Source: Flavobacterium sp. LC2016-12 (GTDB taxonomy: Bacteria > Bacteroidota > Bacteroidia > Flavobacteriales > Flavobacteriaceae). From it: 64,000 nucleotides of DNA. This document shows, piece by piece, positions 17,746-25,455 of the stretch. Numbering within the stretch: position 1 is the stretch's first letter; each line of letters begins with the position of its first letter. Both the position numbers and the translations under genes were made by a program. Location: contig NZ_JADKPT010000011.1 in NCBI RefSeq assembly GCF_015351595.1, positions 1 to 64,000 on the forward strand, written 5' to 3'. The notes beneath the pieces were generated by a model that ran no database searches, was not told the DNA's origin, and saw only the letters and a program-made list of their open reading frames with translations.

Positions 17746-18723
17746 ATGGCGAAAGTAAAATATTATTACGACTCAGAAAATCTGGCTTATACAAAAATAA
17801 AAACCAGAAAAAGGGCGAAAATTGGCTATGGATTGCTATTTTTATTAGCCTCGGCACTGTTTGGTTTCCTAGTTTTTGTTCTTTTAATTAACACTCCTTT
17901 TTTTGAAACACCAAAAGACCGTTTGCAGGCACGTGAAATTGAGAATTTAAAATTGCAATATGCAATTTTAAATAAAAAAATGGATGAAATTGACGATGTA
18001 ACCGAAGCCTTAGAAAACAGAGACAATAATATTTACAGAGTTTATTTTAATAAAACAGAAATTCCGGATTCGATTAGAAAAGCGGGATTCAGAGATCCAA
18101 AAAGATATAAAGATTTAGAAGGTTACAACAATTCGCAATTGGTTTTGAATACTACAAAACGAATTGATAAACTTTCGAAACAATTGGCGATTCAATCGAA
18201 ATCATTGGATGAAATTTTGAAATTGGCGAGCGTAAAAGGCAGTTTATTATTGGCCATTCCGGCGATTCAGCCCGTTCAGAATGAGAATTTAAAACGTATT
18301 GCTTCAGGTTTTGGATATCGAATTGATCCTTTTACGAAAGTGCGAAAAATGCACAACGGAATGGATTTTACTGCCAACACCGGTTCTCCCGTTTATGCCA
18401 CAGGGGATGGCGTTGTGGCAAGAGCTGATAATTCGGCTTCGGGATTTGGAAATCACGTTGTAATCAGGCATGGTTTTGGCTATGAAAGTTTGTATGCTCA
18501 TTTAAGCAAATACAACTGCCGACCGGGACAAAAAGTAAAAAGAGGTGCTGTCATTGGTTATGTGGGAAGTACCGGAAGATCGGAAGGCCCGCATTGTCAT
18601 TATGAGGTACATAAAGACGGAAAAGTCGTGAATCCGCTAAACTTTTATTACGGCAATATTTCGGCTGTAGAATATGTCACAATTTCACAAATGGCGAACC
18701 AGGAAAACCAGTCATTAGATTAA
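17746..18723 (+). CDS. M23 family (LytM-type) metallopeptidase
   Basis: A 325-residue protein: cytoplasmic basic N-terminus, one membrane helix (about residues 27-49), a coiled-coil-like linker (about 65-165), then a LytM domain. Zinc-binding residues are visible as His203 and Asp207 (HNGMD) and His285 in the HxH motif 'HCHYEVH'. The set looks complete, so it is predicted to be an active endopeptidase cutting peptidoglycan cross-links from the inner membrane. The MerR-type regulator follows after 47 bases, an arrangement common in flavobacteria, and LemA/TPM genes continue on the same strand. Confidence 0.9.
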   Translation: MAKVKYYYDSENLAYTKIKTRKRAKIGYGLLFLLASALFGFLVFVLLINTPFFETPKDRLQAREIENLKLQYAILNKKMDEIDDVTEALENRDNNIYRVYFNKTEIPDSIRKAGFRDPKRYKDLEGYNNSQLVLNTTKRIDKLSKQLAIQSKSLDEILKLASVKGSLLLAIPAIQPVQNENLKRIASGFGYRIDPFTKVRKMHNGMDFTANTGSPVYATGDGVVARADNSASGFGNHVVIRHGFGYESLYAHLSKYNCRPGQKVKRGAVIGYVGSTGRSEGPHCHYEVHKDGKVVNPLNFYYGNISAVEYVTISQMANQENQSLD

Positions 18724-18770
18724 TACTTTAAAAAGTAGTATTTTTGGAATAAAATAGAAAATTAAGAAAC

Positions 18771-19103
18771 ATGCATATTGAGCTTTCAAAAGATAAAAGA
18801 TATTACAGCATTGGCGAAGTAGCCAAAGCTTTTAATGTCAATGCATCATTGATAAGGTTTTGGGATAGTGAATTTGATATTTTGAAACCTAAAAAGAATG
18901 CCAAAGGCAACAGAATGTTTACGCCGGAAGACATAACCAACCTGCAATTGATCTATCATTTGGTTAAAGAAAGAGGTTTTACGTTAGAAGGTGCGAAAAC
19001 ACATTTAAAAGAAGGACAAAAGAAAACACTAGATAAATTCGAAATAATACGTAAATTAGAGACCATAAAAACACAATTAAACGAAATAAAGAACGAATTA
19101 TAA
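18771..19103 (+). CDS. MerR family transcriptional regulator
   Basis: 110 residues. The N-terminal half is a MerR winged helix-turn-helix ('YYSIGEVAKAFNVNASLIRFW' region, residues 10-30, then 'NRMFTPEDI'), followed by a short helical tail. There is no C-terminal effector-binding domain, so it is a minimal MerR protein. It lies 47 bases after the M23 peptidase and 38 bases before lemA, implying co-transcription. Target and inducer unknown. Confidence 0.88.
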   Translation: MHIELSKDKRYYSIGEVAKAFNVNASLIRFWDSEFDILKPKKNAKGNRMFTPEDITNLQLIYHLVKERGFTLEGAKTHLKEGQKKTLDKFEIIRKLETIKTQLNEIKNEL

Positions 19104-19141
19104 TAATAAATCAAAAACTAACAAACTTAAATTAAATACAC

Positions 19142-19729
19142 ATGAAAAGATTTTTGCCTTGGATTATTGGAGCTGTCCTTATCATTATCATTTACAGCTG
19201 GGTTAAAGGAATTAACAATACTGCAGTAACATTAAATCAAACTGTAGAGCAATCTTGGGGAGATGTTCAAACTGCTTACCAAAGACGTAATGACCTTATC
19301 GGAAATTTAGTAAACACTGTAAAAGGTGCTGCTGATTTCGAAAAATCAACTTTAACGGCTGTAATCGAAGCTCGTGCAAAAGCTACAAGTGTAACTGTAG
19401 ATCCTTCTAATATCACACCTGAACAACTTGCTGAGTTCAACAAAGCACAAAGCGGTGTATCCTCTTCTTTATCAAGATTATTGGTTTCAGTTGAGCAATA
19501 TCCAACATTGAAAGCAAATGAGAATTTCCTGAAGTTACAAGATGAATTAGCAAGTACTGAAAATCAAATTTTGACGGCAAGAACACGTTTCAACGAAGCT
19601 GTGGCTCCTTACAACAACCACATCAAAACATTCCCAAATAGTTTATTTGCTGGTATGTTCGGTTTCAAAGAAAAAGCATACTTTAATGCGGTTGAAGGCG
19701 CTGATAAACCAGTTGAAGTAAAATTCTAA
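19142..19729 (+). CDS. lemA: LemA family protein
   Basis: 195 residues. A single N-terminal membrane helix (WIIGAVLIIIIYSWV) is followed by the LemA signature around 'VEQSWGDVQTAYQRRNDLIGNLVNTVKG' (residues 37-64) and a helical bundle. LemA proteins are membrane-anchored with the N-terminus outside; their molecular role is unsettled. Directly downstream are two TPM-domain genes, the usual LemA-TPM neighbourhood in Bacteroidota, which supports a joint envelope function. Confidence 0.92.
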   Translation: MKRFLPWIIGAVLIIIIYSWVKGINNTAVTLNQTVEQSWGDVQTAYQRRNDLIGNLVNTVKGAADFEKSTLTAVIEARAKATSVTVDPSNITPEQLAEFNKAQSGVSSSLSRLLVSVEQYPTLKANENFLKLQDELASTENQILTARTRFNEAVAPYNNHIKTFPNSLFAGMFGFKEKAYFNAVEGADKPVEVKF

Positions 19730-19734
19730 AAAAT

Positions 19735-19808
19735 AATATTTTTGGTTGATGATTTTAGATTTCAGTTAGTCTGGAATCTAAAATCTGAAATCTAATATCT
19801 AAAATAAC
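19735..19808. repeat. Imperfect inverted repeat between lemA and TPM gene 1
   Basis: The words GATTTTAGATTTCAG and CTGAAATCTAATATC / AATCTAAAATCTGAAATC form an imperfect hairpin. It has no T tract and sits inside an apparent operon; it may tune stability or be repeat filler. Confidence 0.4.
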
Positions 19809-19812
19809 TCCA

Positions 19813-20250
19813 ATGTCACAAGTAGAAGATTTTTTATCCAAAGAAGATGAACAAGCAATTGTTGAAGCCATTCGCGTGGCTGAAAAAAATACTTCTGGCG
19901 AAATTAGAGTACATATAGAAAAAACAAGTTCTAAAGCTCCTTTTGATAGAGCTTTAGAACTTTTTCATGAATTAAAAATGGATGAAACCCAATTGCAAAA
20001 TGGTGTTTTATTTTATTTTGCTGTTGAAGATAAAGCCTTTGCTATTTGTGGCGATAAAGGCATAAATGATGCTGTTGCTGATGATTTTTGGGATTGTACC
20101 AAAGACGCAATGACAGCACAATTTAAAGCAGGAAACTTTAAGCAAGGGATTGTTGACGGGATTTTAAACGCCGGTGAACAATTGAAAAAATACTTTCCAT
20201 GGTCTGAAGAAGACACAAATGAATTATCTAACGAAATCTCAAAAGGATAA
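19813..20250 (+). CDS. TPM domain-containing protein (soluble)
   Basis: 145 residues consisting of little more than a TPM (TLP18.3/Psb32/MOLO-1) domain; conserved words include 'EKNTSGEIRVHIE' and 'FAICGDKGIND'. There is no signal peptide or membrane helix, so it is probably cytoplasmic or exported by another route. The stop is only three bases before the next TPM gene, so the two are translationally coupled. TPM domains have been linked to phosphatase activity in plants, but no such activity is established here. Confidence 0.85.
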   Translation: MSQVEDFLSKEDEQAIVEAIRVAEKNTSGEIRVHIEKTSSKAPFDRALELFHELKMDETQLQNGVLFYFAVEDKAFAICGDKGINDAVADDFWDCTKDAMTAQFKAGNFKQGIVDGILNAGEQLKKYFPWSEEDTNELSNEISKG

Positions 20251-20253
20251 ATA

Positions 20254-21093
20254 ATGAAAATTTCCAAAAACAAAATATCTAAGTCAAAAGGAATTTTTAC
20301 ATTATCCTTTCTATTAATAGCCCTTTTTACCACCAATTGCATTTTTGCGCAGTTTACAATTCCTGAAAAACCAAGTTTCCAGACTTCGGTTTATGATTAT
20401 GCCAACATTTTAAGTTCTACTGAAAAAGCACAATTAGAAGAAAAACTAGTTCGCTATTCAGATTCCACTACAACTCAGATTGTAATCATTACCATCGAAA
20501 GTTTAAAAGGTGAAGACGTAAGTCAACTGGCTACAAAATGGGGACAAACCTGGGGAATTGGCGGAACGGCAAAAGACGATAACGGTGTTGTAATTCTATT
20601 GGCGAAAAATGAGAAAAAAATTGCCATTAATCCAGGATACGGAGTTGAAGATCGTTTAACAGCCGGAATTGGTGGAACTATAATTAGAAATATCATTATT
20701 CCGGAATTCAAAGCAGGAAGTTTTTATAACGGACTCGACAAAGGAACTGACGCTATAATTGATGTTTTTAAAGGAAAATTTAAAGGTGAAAGAAAACAAC
20801 AAACCAAAGGGAAAAGTTTCCCAATATTACCTTTCATTGTTATTGTGGTAATTGTATTAATTTTACTGTCTCGAAACAAAAGAGGCGGTGGAGGAAATTC
20901 GGGCAACAACGGCGGTGGCGGCCCTAGCCTCCTTGACGTTATTATTCTAAGTAATCTTGGAAGAAGCGGCGGAGGATTTGGCGGTTTCGGTGGAGGATCA
21001 TCAGGAGGTGGTTTTGGTGGCGGAGGCGGTGGCTTCGGTGGAGGATTTGGCGGAGGCGGATTCTCAGGTGGAGGCTCTAGCGGAGGCTGGTAA
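20254..21093 (+). CDS. TPM domain-containing membrane protein with Gly-rich tail
   Basis: 279 residues: signal peptide (about 1-32), TPM domain (about 45-165; 'VYDYANILSSTEKAQLEEKL', 'KIAINPGYGVEDRLTAG'), one membrane helix (FPILPFIVIVVIVLILL), then a tail of about 75 residues made mostly of Gly with Ser and Phe, ending GGSSGGW. This is the YgcG-like layout that accompanies LemA. The Gly-rich tail is typical of the family. Last gene of the M23-MerR-LemA-TPM-TPM run. Confidence 0.9.
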   Translation: MKISKNKISKSKGIFTLSFLLIALFTTNCIFAQFTIPEKPSFQTSVYDYANILSSTEKAQLEEKLVRYSDSTTTQIVIITIESLKGEDVSQLATKWGQTWGIGGTAKDDNGVVILLAKNEKKIAINPGYGVEDRLTAGIGGTIIRNIIIPEFKAGSFYNGLDKGTDAIIDVFKGKFKGERKQQTKGKSFPILPFIVIVVIVLILLSRNKRGGGGNSGNNGGGGPSLLDVIILSNLGRSGGGFGGFGGGSSGGGFGGGGGGFGGGFGGGGFSGGGSSGGW

Positions 21094-21196
21094 CGCTTTT
21101 TGTTTCTTTTGTTTCAGGTTTCAGGTTTTATGCTGAAAATTAGTTTTCAGTTTTAAAATTCATAATTCACAATTTATAATTCATAATTAAAGATAG

Positions 21197-21610
21197 ATGT
21201 TATCACATAAAGCAAAATACGCCCTTAAGGCCTTACTTTATTTAGCGGAACAAGACGAAAATCACATTTCGAGAACGATCGAAATTGCTGATGGCGCTAA
21301 CATTCCTAAAAAGTTTTTAGAACAAATTTTATTGGATCTAAAACGAGGACGTTTTGTGAGTAGTAAGCAGGGAAAATTTGGCGGTTATTACCTGATAAAA
21401 TCTAAAAATGAGATCACTTTGGCCGAAATTCACCGTTTATTTGATGGTGCAATTGCGCTTTTGCCTTGTGCTTCTTTAAATTTCTACGAACCTTGTTCTG
21501 ATTGTAAAACCGAGTCGGAATGCAGTCTGCGACACGGTTTGCTTCTTATTAGAGACAAAACTTTGAAGGCAATGGAAGGCATTACAATCGCCTCATTGGT
21601 AAAGAAATAA
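21197..21610 (+). CDS. Rrf2 family transcriptional regulator
   Basis: 137 residues with an N-terminal winged helix ('SHKAKYALKALLYLA', 'NIPKKFLEQILLDLKRGRFVSS' region) and a C-terminal Cys cluster, C-x8-C-x2-C-x5-C-x3-H, at about residues 93-115. Rrf2 proteins with such cysteines include Fe-S, nitric oxide or cysteine-status sensors (IscR, NsrR, CymR/CysR types). The spacing differs from IscR (C-x5-C-x5-C-x2-H), so the ligand is not decided here. It sits 88 bases before a Met/Cys-rich mini-ORF and the TonB receptor, and is the obvious candidate regulator of that unit. Confidence 0.9.
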   Translation: MLSHKAKYALKALLYLAEQDENHISRTIEIADGANIPKKFLEQILLDLKRGRFVSSKQGKFGGYYLIKSKNEITLAEIHRLFDGAIALLPCASLNFYEPCSDCKTESECSLRHGLLLIRDKTLKAMEGITIASLVKK

Positions 21611-21651
21611 AAAAATATCCCCTAAACCCTATCGATTTAATAGAATTTGTA

Positions 21652-21659
21652 TATATTTG
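21652..21659 (+). promoter_or_regulatory. Promoter -7 element before mini-ORF and TonB receptor
   Basis: TATATTTG matches TAnnTTTG in the context ATTTGTATATATTTGC. It is 39 bases before the mini-ORF ATG. The core ATTTGTATATATTYGC recurs upstream of the DUF2490 gene at 24537-24552. Confidence 0.6.
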
Positions 21660-21698
21660 CCAAAAATAATTAACAAATCATTTACAAATTTTTAACCC

Positions 21699-21809
21699 AT
21701 GAAAGTACATTCAAGTAAATCAGGTGTAACAAAAAATCTTTTGCAAAGTAATTATAGTCCATTCACAACTGTGAAAAACAATTCATTTATGATGTGCATG
21801 TGTTGGTAA
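21699..21809 (+). CDS. 36-residue Met/Cys-rich mini-ORF, possible leader peptide
   Basis: ATG at 21699 to TAA at 21809. The peptide opens MKVHSSKSGVTKNL and ends NNSFMMCMCW, i.e. five of its last six residues are Met or Cys. It has no signal peptide. It begins about 33 bases after the expected transcription start and 47 bases before the TonB receptor ATG, and it directly follows an Rrf2 regulator gene. Position and composition suggest a leader peptide whose translation reads Cys/Met supply, or a small secreted/modified peptide. There is no strong hairpin downstream, so classical attenuation is not obvious. Coding status is inferred from codon content and placement only. Confidence 0.6.
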   Translation: MKVHSSKSGVTKNLLQSNYSPFTTVKNNSFMMCMCW

Positions 21810-21856
21810 AAAAAATTTAATTTAAATTCTACTAATTACATATACTTAATATAAAA

Positions 21857-24421
21857 ATGAAAAATCTATATAAAATATCACTTACAAGTATCTTTTTACT
21901 ACTAGCCTTTACAACATCGTACGCACAAAATATCGAAGGTGTAGTAACAACATCAGAAAACATTCCATTAGAAGCTGTTAACGTTGTTATTAAAGGAACA
22001 ACTTTCAGTACCAGTACTGATCCAGGCGGAAAATTCTCAATCGATACCAAAGGAAAACTTCCGGTAACAATACTAGTTCAATACGTTGGCTATAAAACTA
22101 CAGAAATAGAATTGGACGCTATACCAGCAACTCCATTATCAGTAACTTTAAAAGAAGAAAATGAACTTGTAGAAGTTGTGGTTTCTTCAAGACGTAGAAT
22201 CGAGAAAGTTCAGGATGTGCCAATTGCCATTTCTGTTATAACAGGAAAACAAGCGGAACAAACTGGTGCCTTTAACGTAAATCGTATTAAAGAATTAGTT
22301 CCATCTGTGCAATTATATTCATCAAATCCAAGAAATACAGGAATTAACATTCGTAGCCTTGGTTCTCCATTCGGGTTAACAAATGACGGAATCGATCCGG
22401 GAGTTGGTTTTTATGTTGATGGTGTTTATTACGCTCGTCCGGCCGCTACAACTTTAGACTTTATTGATGTAGAACAAATCGAAGTATTACGTGGACCACA
22501 AGGATCTTTATTTGGTAAAAACACAACGTCTGGAGCTTTTAACATTACAACTCGTAAACCAAGTTTTACTACTGGTGCTGACTTTGAAGTAAGCTATGGA
22601 AATTACAACTTTTTGCAGGCTAAAGCATCTGTAACAGGAGCTTTAGGCAAAAAAGTGGCAGGACGTATCTCTTTTTCAGGAACACAACGTGATGGTTTAA
22701 TTGACAATGTCGCTACAGGAAGACCAACTAACACATTAAATAATCAGGGAATTAGAGGTCAATTACTTTGGACACCAACAGTAAATACCAATATTATATT
22801 AGCAGCCGATATAACAACACAGCGTCCTGACGGATATGCACAGGTTGTTGCTGGTGTTGCTCCTACTCAAAGAGCTGCTTACCGCCAGTTTGATGCAATT
22901 ATTAAAGATTTAAATTATCAATTGCCAAGTTTAAATGCTTTTGATCGCAAAATTGATCACGATACACCATGGCGTTCAAATCAGGATATGGGAGGTATTT
23001 CCCTTAATATTGACACCAAAATTGGTGGCGGTACACTTACCTCAACAACTGCTTGGCGTTTTTGGAACTGGGATCCATCAAATGACAGAGACTTTACGGG
23101 ATTACAAGTATTAGCAAAATCACAAAATCCAACAAGACAAACTCAGATTACGCAGGAAGTTCGTTATGCTGGTCAATTAACATCAAAATTAAGCGGAGTT
23201 GCAGGTGTATTCTTCATCGATCAAACTTCTCAAACAGACGGTACAGAAGAATCCGGTAATGCACAATGGAGATTTGCACAAAGTTCAACTAGTCCATTAT
23301 GGAAAACTCCTGGTCTTTTTGAAGGATACGGAATCAAAACAGATGCCAACATCAGAGCATCGAGTGCAGCAGTATTTGGCCAATTAGACTGGGCTATTAC
23401 AGAGCGCTTCCACGTTTTACCCGGTTTAAGATATAACTTCGATAAAAAAGATGCGCATTATGCCCGTACAACATATGGAGGTCTGCAAACAACAGATCCT
23501 GCGTTATTAGCTTTGAAAAAATCAGTTTACTCCGATCAGGCATTTGATTCTAGTACTGATAATACTGACTTTTCCGGAAACTTAACTCTAACGTATAAAG
23601 CTTCTGACAAAATTAATGCTTATGCAACTTATGCGAAAAGCTACAAGCCAGTTGGCGTGAATGTTGCCGGATTACCAACAGATTCAAAAGGACAGCCTTT
23701 AACCGATCTTGCGGTTATCAAACCTGAAAAAGTAAATCATTATGAAGTTGGAGTAAAAACTTCGCCTTTCAGAAATTCTATATTGAACGTAGCTTTATTT
23801 AATACAGAAATTAAAGATTACCAAACAAACGTTCAGGCAGCTGAATTAGGTGTTAACCGTGGTTATCTTGCTAATGCAGATAAAGTACGTGTAAGAGGTG
23901 CTGAACTAGATGCAAGTTTTGTAGTGAATCAACACCTGACAATTAATGGTGCTGCAACTTATACCGAAGGTACTTATGTGAAATTTACAAATGCACCACT
24001 TCCTCTGGAAGAAACAGGAACTACTGTTGGAGGAGTTCAGGTTGCCTATAAAGATGTTTCAGGAACAGATTTACCGGGTGTATCAAGATGGGCAGGATCT
24101 TTAGGAGGTGAACTTTCAGATAATGCAAGATTCTTTGGTAATGCTGGAAAGATTTTCTTGGCACTTGATTCCTACGCTCGTTCTGAATTCTCATCTAGTC
24201 CTTCTGCTTCAAAATATTTAGTAGTTCCAGGTTATGCGATTTTCAATGCTCGTTTAGGTTTCCGTGCATCTCAGGGATTATCAGTTCACTTCTGGGGACG
24301 TAACCTTTTAAACAAAGATTACTATGAGCAATTATTACCGGCCGGAGGAAACTCAGGACAATATGCAGGAGTAATTGGAGATCAAAGAACTTATGGAGTT
24401 ACATTGAAATATTCATTATAA
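21857..24421 (+). CDS. TonB-dependent receptor with carboxypeptidase-like N-domain
   Basis: 854 residues: signal peptide (to about AQ24), a CarboxypepD_reg-like domain (about 25-105), a plug domain (about 115-235; 'VPIAISVITGKQAEQTG', 'VEQIEVLRGPQGSLFGKNT'), and a 22-strand-type barrel ending in 'YGVTLKYSL'. The plug style ('DPGVGFYVDGVYYARPAATT') resembles iron-complex-type receptors common in Proteobacteria rather than SusC. No SusD follows, so the substrate is probably a small molecule or metal complex. Neighbours (Rrf2 with Cys cluster, Met/Cys-rich mini-ORF) suggest a sulfur-related substrate; that is inference. A strong terminator follows. Confidence 0.9.
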   Translation: MKNLYKISLTSIFLLLAFTTSYAQNIEGVVTTSENIPLEAVNVVIKGTTFSTSTDPGGKFSIDTKGKLPVTILVQYVGYKTTEIELDAIPATPLSVTLKEENELVEVVVSSRRRIEKVQDVPIAISVITGKQAEQTGAFNVNRIKELVPSVQLYSSNPRNTGINIRSLGSPFGLTNDGIDPGVGFYVDGVYYARPAATTLDFIDVEQIEVLRGPQGSLFGKNTTSGAFNITTRKPSFTTGADFEVSYGNYNFLQAKASVTGALGKKVAGRISFSGTQRDGLIDNVATGRPTNTLNNQGIRGQLLWTPTVNTNIILAADITTQRPDGYAQVVAGVAPTQRAAYRQFDAIIKDLNYQLPSLNAFDRKIDHDTPWRSNQDMGGISLNIDTKIGGGTLTSTTAWRFWNWDPSNDRDFTGLQVLAKSQNPTRQTQITQEVRYAGQLTSKLSGVAGVFFIDQTSQTDGTEESGNAQWRFAQSSTSPLWKTPGLFEGYGIKTDANIRASSAAVFGQLDWAITERFHVLPGLRYNFDKKDAHYARTTYGGLQTTDPALLALKKSVYSDQAFDSSTDNTDFSGNLTLTYKASDKINAYATYAKSYKPVGVNVAGLPTDSKGQPLTDLAVIKPEKVNHYEVGVKTSPFRNSILNVALFNTEIKDYQTNVQAAELGVNRGYLANADKVRVRGAELDASFVVNQHLTINGAATYTEGTYVKFTNAPLPLEETGTTVGGVQVAYKDVSGTDLPGVSRWAGSLGGELSDNARFFGNAGKIFLALDSYARSEFSSSPSASKYLVVPGYAIFNARLGFRASQGLSVHFWGRNLLNKDYYEQLLPAGGNSGQYAGVIGDQRTYGVTLKYSL

Positions 24422-24445
24422 GAAATTATTTAAATTCCAAAATAC

Positions 24446-24482
24446 AAAGCGAGGCAAGTTTAAGAACTTGCCTCGCTTTTTT
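24446..24482 (+). terminator. Strong terminator after the TonB receptor
   Basis: Perfect stem AAAGCGAGGCAAGTT / AACTTGCCTCGCTTT with a short loop and a T run. Confidence 0.9.
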
Positions 24483-24543
24483 ATAATCACAAAAAAGCAT
24501 TTTAAACCCATTTTAATCTTCCTGAAATACATTTTGATTTGTA

Positions 24544-24551
24544 TATATTCG
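24544..24551 (+). promoter_or_regulatory. Promoter -7 element of the DUF2490 gene
   Basis: TATATTCG, one base off TAnnTTTG, in the context GATTTGTATATATTCGC. It is 19 bases before the ATG at 24570. The flank repeats the mini-ORF promoter at 21645-21660. Confidence 0.5.
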
Positions 24552-24569
24552 CAGCCTGAATTTATGTAA

Positions 24570-25322
24570 ATGAAAATTCTTAGAATATTTCTTTTTGTTG
24601 GCCTCTTAAGTCAAGTGGGAATTGCGCAAAATAAACGCAATATCGACCAGCAAACGCTGACCTGGATTCGGTATTACAATATTTTACCCTTAACTGAAAA
24701 ATGGGCTTTACACTCTGAATTTGATAATAGAAATTTTTTAAATCCTATTCATGAAAACTTATTTGTGATCAGAGTTCAGGGAAGATACAGAGCAACTAAA
24801 TTAGTCGATTTAGGTGGCGGCTTTGCCTTTTTTAATGTCAACACTCAAGATCCGCATTTTGATCCTGATTTTTCAGTTCCGGAATATCGTGCCCAGCAAG
24901 ACATTACACTGATCAATGATATTGCTAAGATTACATTTCATAATCGTTTTCAATTAGAAGAGCGTTTTATTCAGAAAGCAACTAGAACGGAATTATTGGA
25001 TGATTTTTCTTTTGCTTTCCGATTTAGGTACCGATTACAATCTACTTTTGATCTTTGGAAAAAAGAAAACCGAAGCTTAAAGGGTACTATTTCTGATGAA
25101 ATTCTCCTTAATTTCGGAAAAGACAACAAGAGAAATACTTTCGATCAAAACCGACTTTATGCTGCTTTACGTTATCACTTCAATCCGAATGTTGGTTTAG
25201 AAGCTGGTTATTTGAAAAGTTTTCAAAGACGCGCTAGTGGTGTTGATTTTTATGATCGGGATATTATTCGTTTTACCGTTTATCATCGGATAAATAGGAA
25301 GCCTAAAATAAATAAATTTTAA
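24570..25322 (+). CDS. DUF2490 domain-containing protein
   Basis: 250 residues with a signal peptide ending near 'GIAQ' and a beta-rich body of amphipathic strands typical of DUF2490, predicted small outer-membrane barrels of unknown function. The C-terminal part 'GLEAGYLKSFQRR' and 'IIRFTVYHRI' fits this family. It is separated from the TonB receptor by a strong terminator but has a look-alike promoter, so the two are probably co-regulated rather than co-transcribed. It may form a second pore or accessory barrel for the same substrate. Confidence 0.85.
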   Translation: MKILRIFLFVGLLSQVGIAQNKRNIDQQTLTWIRYYNILPLTEKWALHSEFDNRNFLNPIHENLFVIRVQGRYRATKLVDLGGGFAFFNVNTQDPHFDPDFSVPEYRAQQDITLINDIAKITFHNRFQLEERFIQKATRTELLDDFSFAFRFRYRLQSTFDLWKKENRSLKGTISDEILLNFGKDNKRNTFDQNRLYAALRYHFNPNVGLEAGYLKSFQRRASGVDFYDRDIIRFTVYHRINRKPKINKF

Positions 25323-25366
25323 AATTCTAACTCTTCAAATATTTTACTAAAACCTAAGGTGCTTTT

Positions 25367-25450
25367 GCGTTAGGGATTGAGGCGGTATCCTTTTATGAAG
25401 TGAAACGGAATAAAAGATATAGCCGAAAGCCCGACCGAAGGGAACGCCCA
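25367..25450. repeat. Compact three-helix structured intergenic repeat
   Basis: The 84-base element folds on paper into a three-way junction. P1 is GCGTT (25367-25371) with AACGC (25443-25447). P2 is 25381-25396 with 25410-25424, about 13 pairs with one bulge and one mismatch. P3 is CCC (25430-25432) with GGG (25440-25442). It lies between convergent genes. The wording (GCGTTAGGGATTGA ... GCCCGACCGAAGGGAACGCC) looks to me like an element repeated in many flavobacterial genomes, which I cannot verify here. Confidence 0.65.
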
Positions 25451-25455
25451 AATAA

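Noticed and set aside
21810..21856. Attenuator hairpin after the mini-ORF
   Set aside because: The 47 bases before the TonB receptor ATG are A/T only with no stable stem, so a classical terminator-antiterminator pair is not supported.
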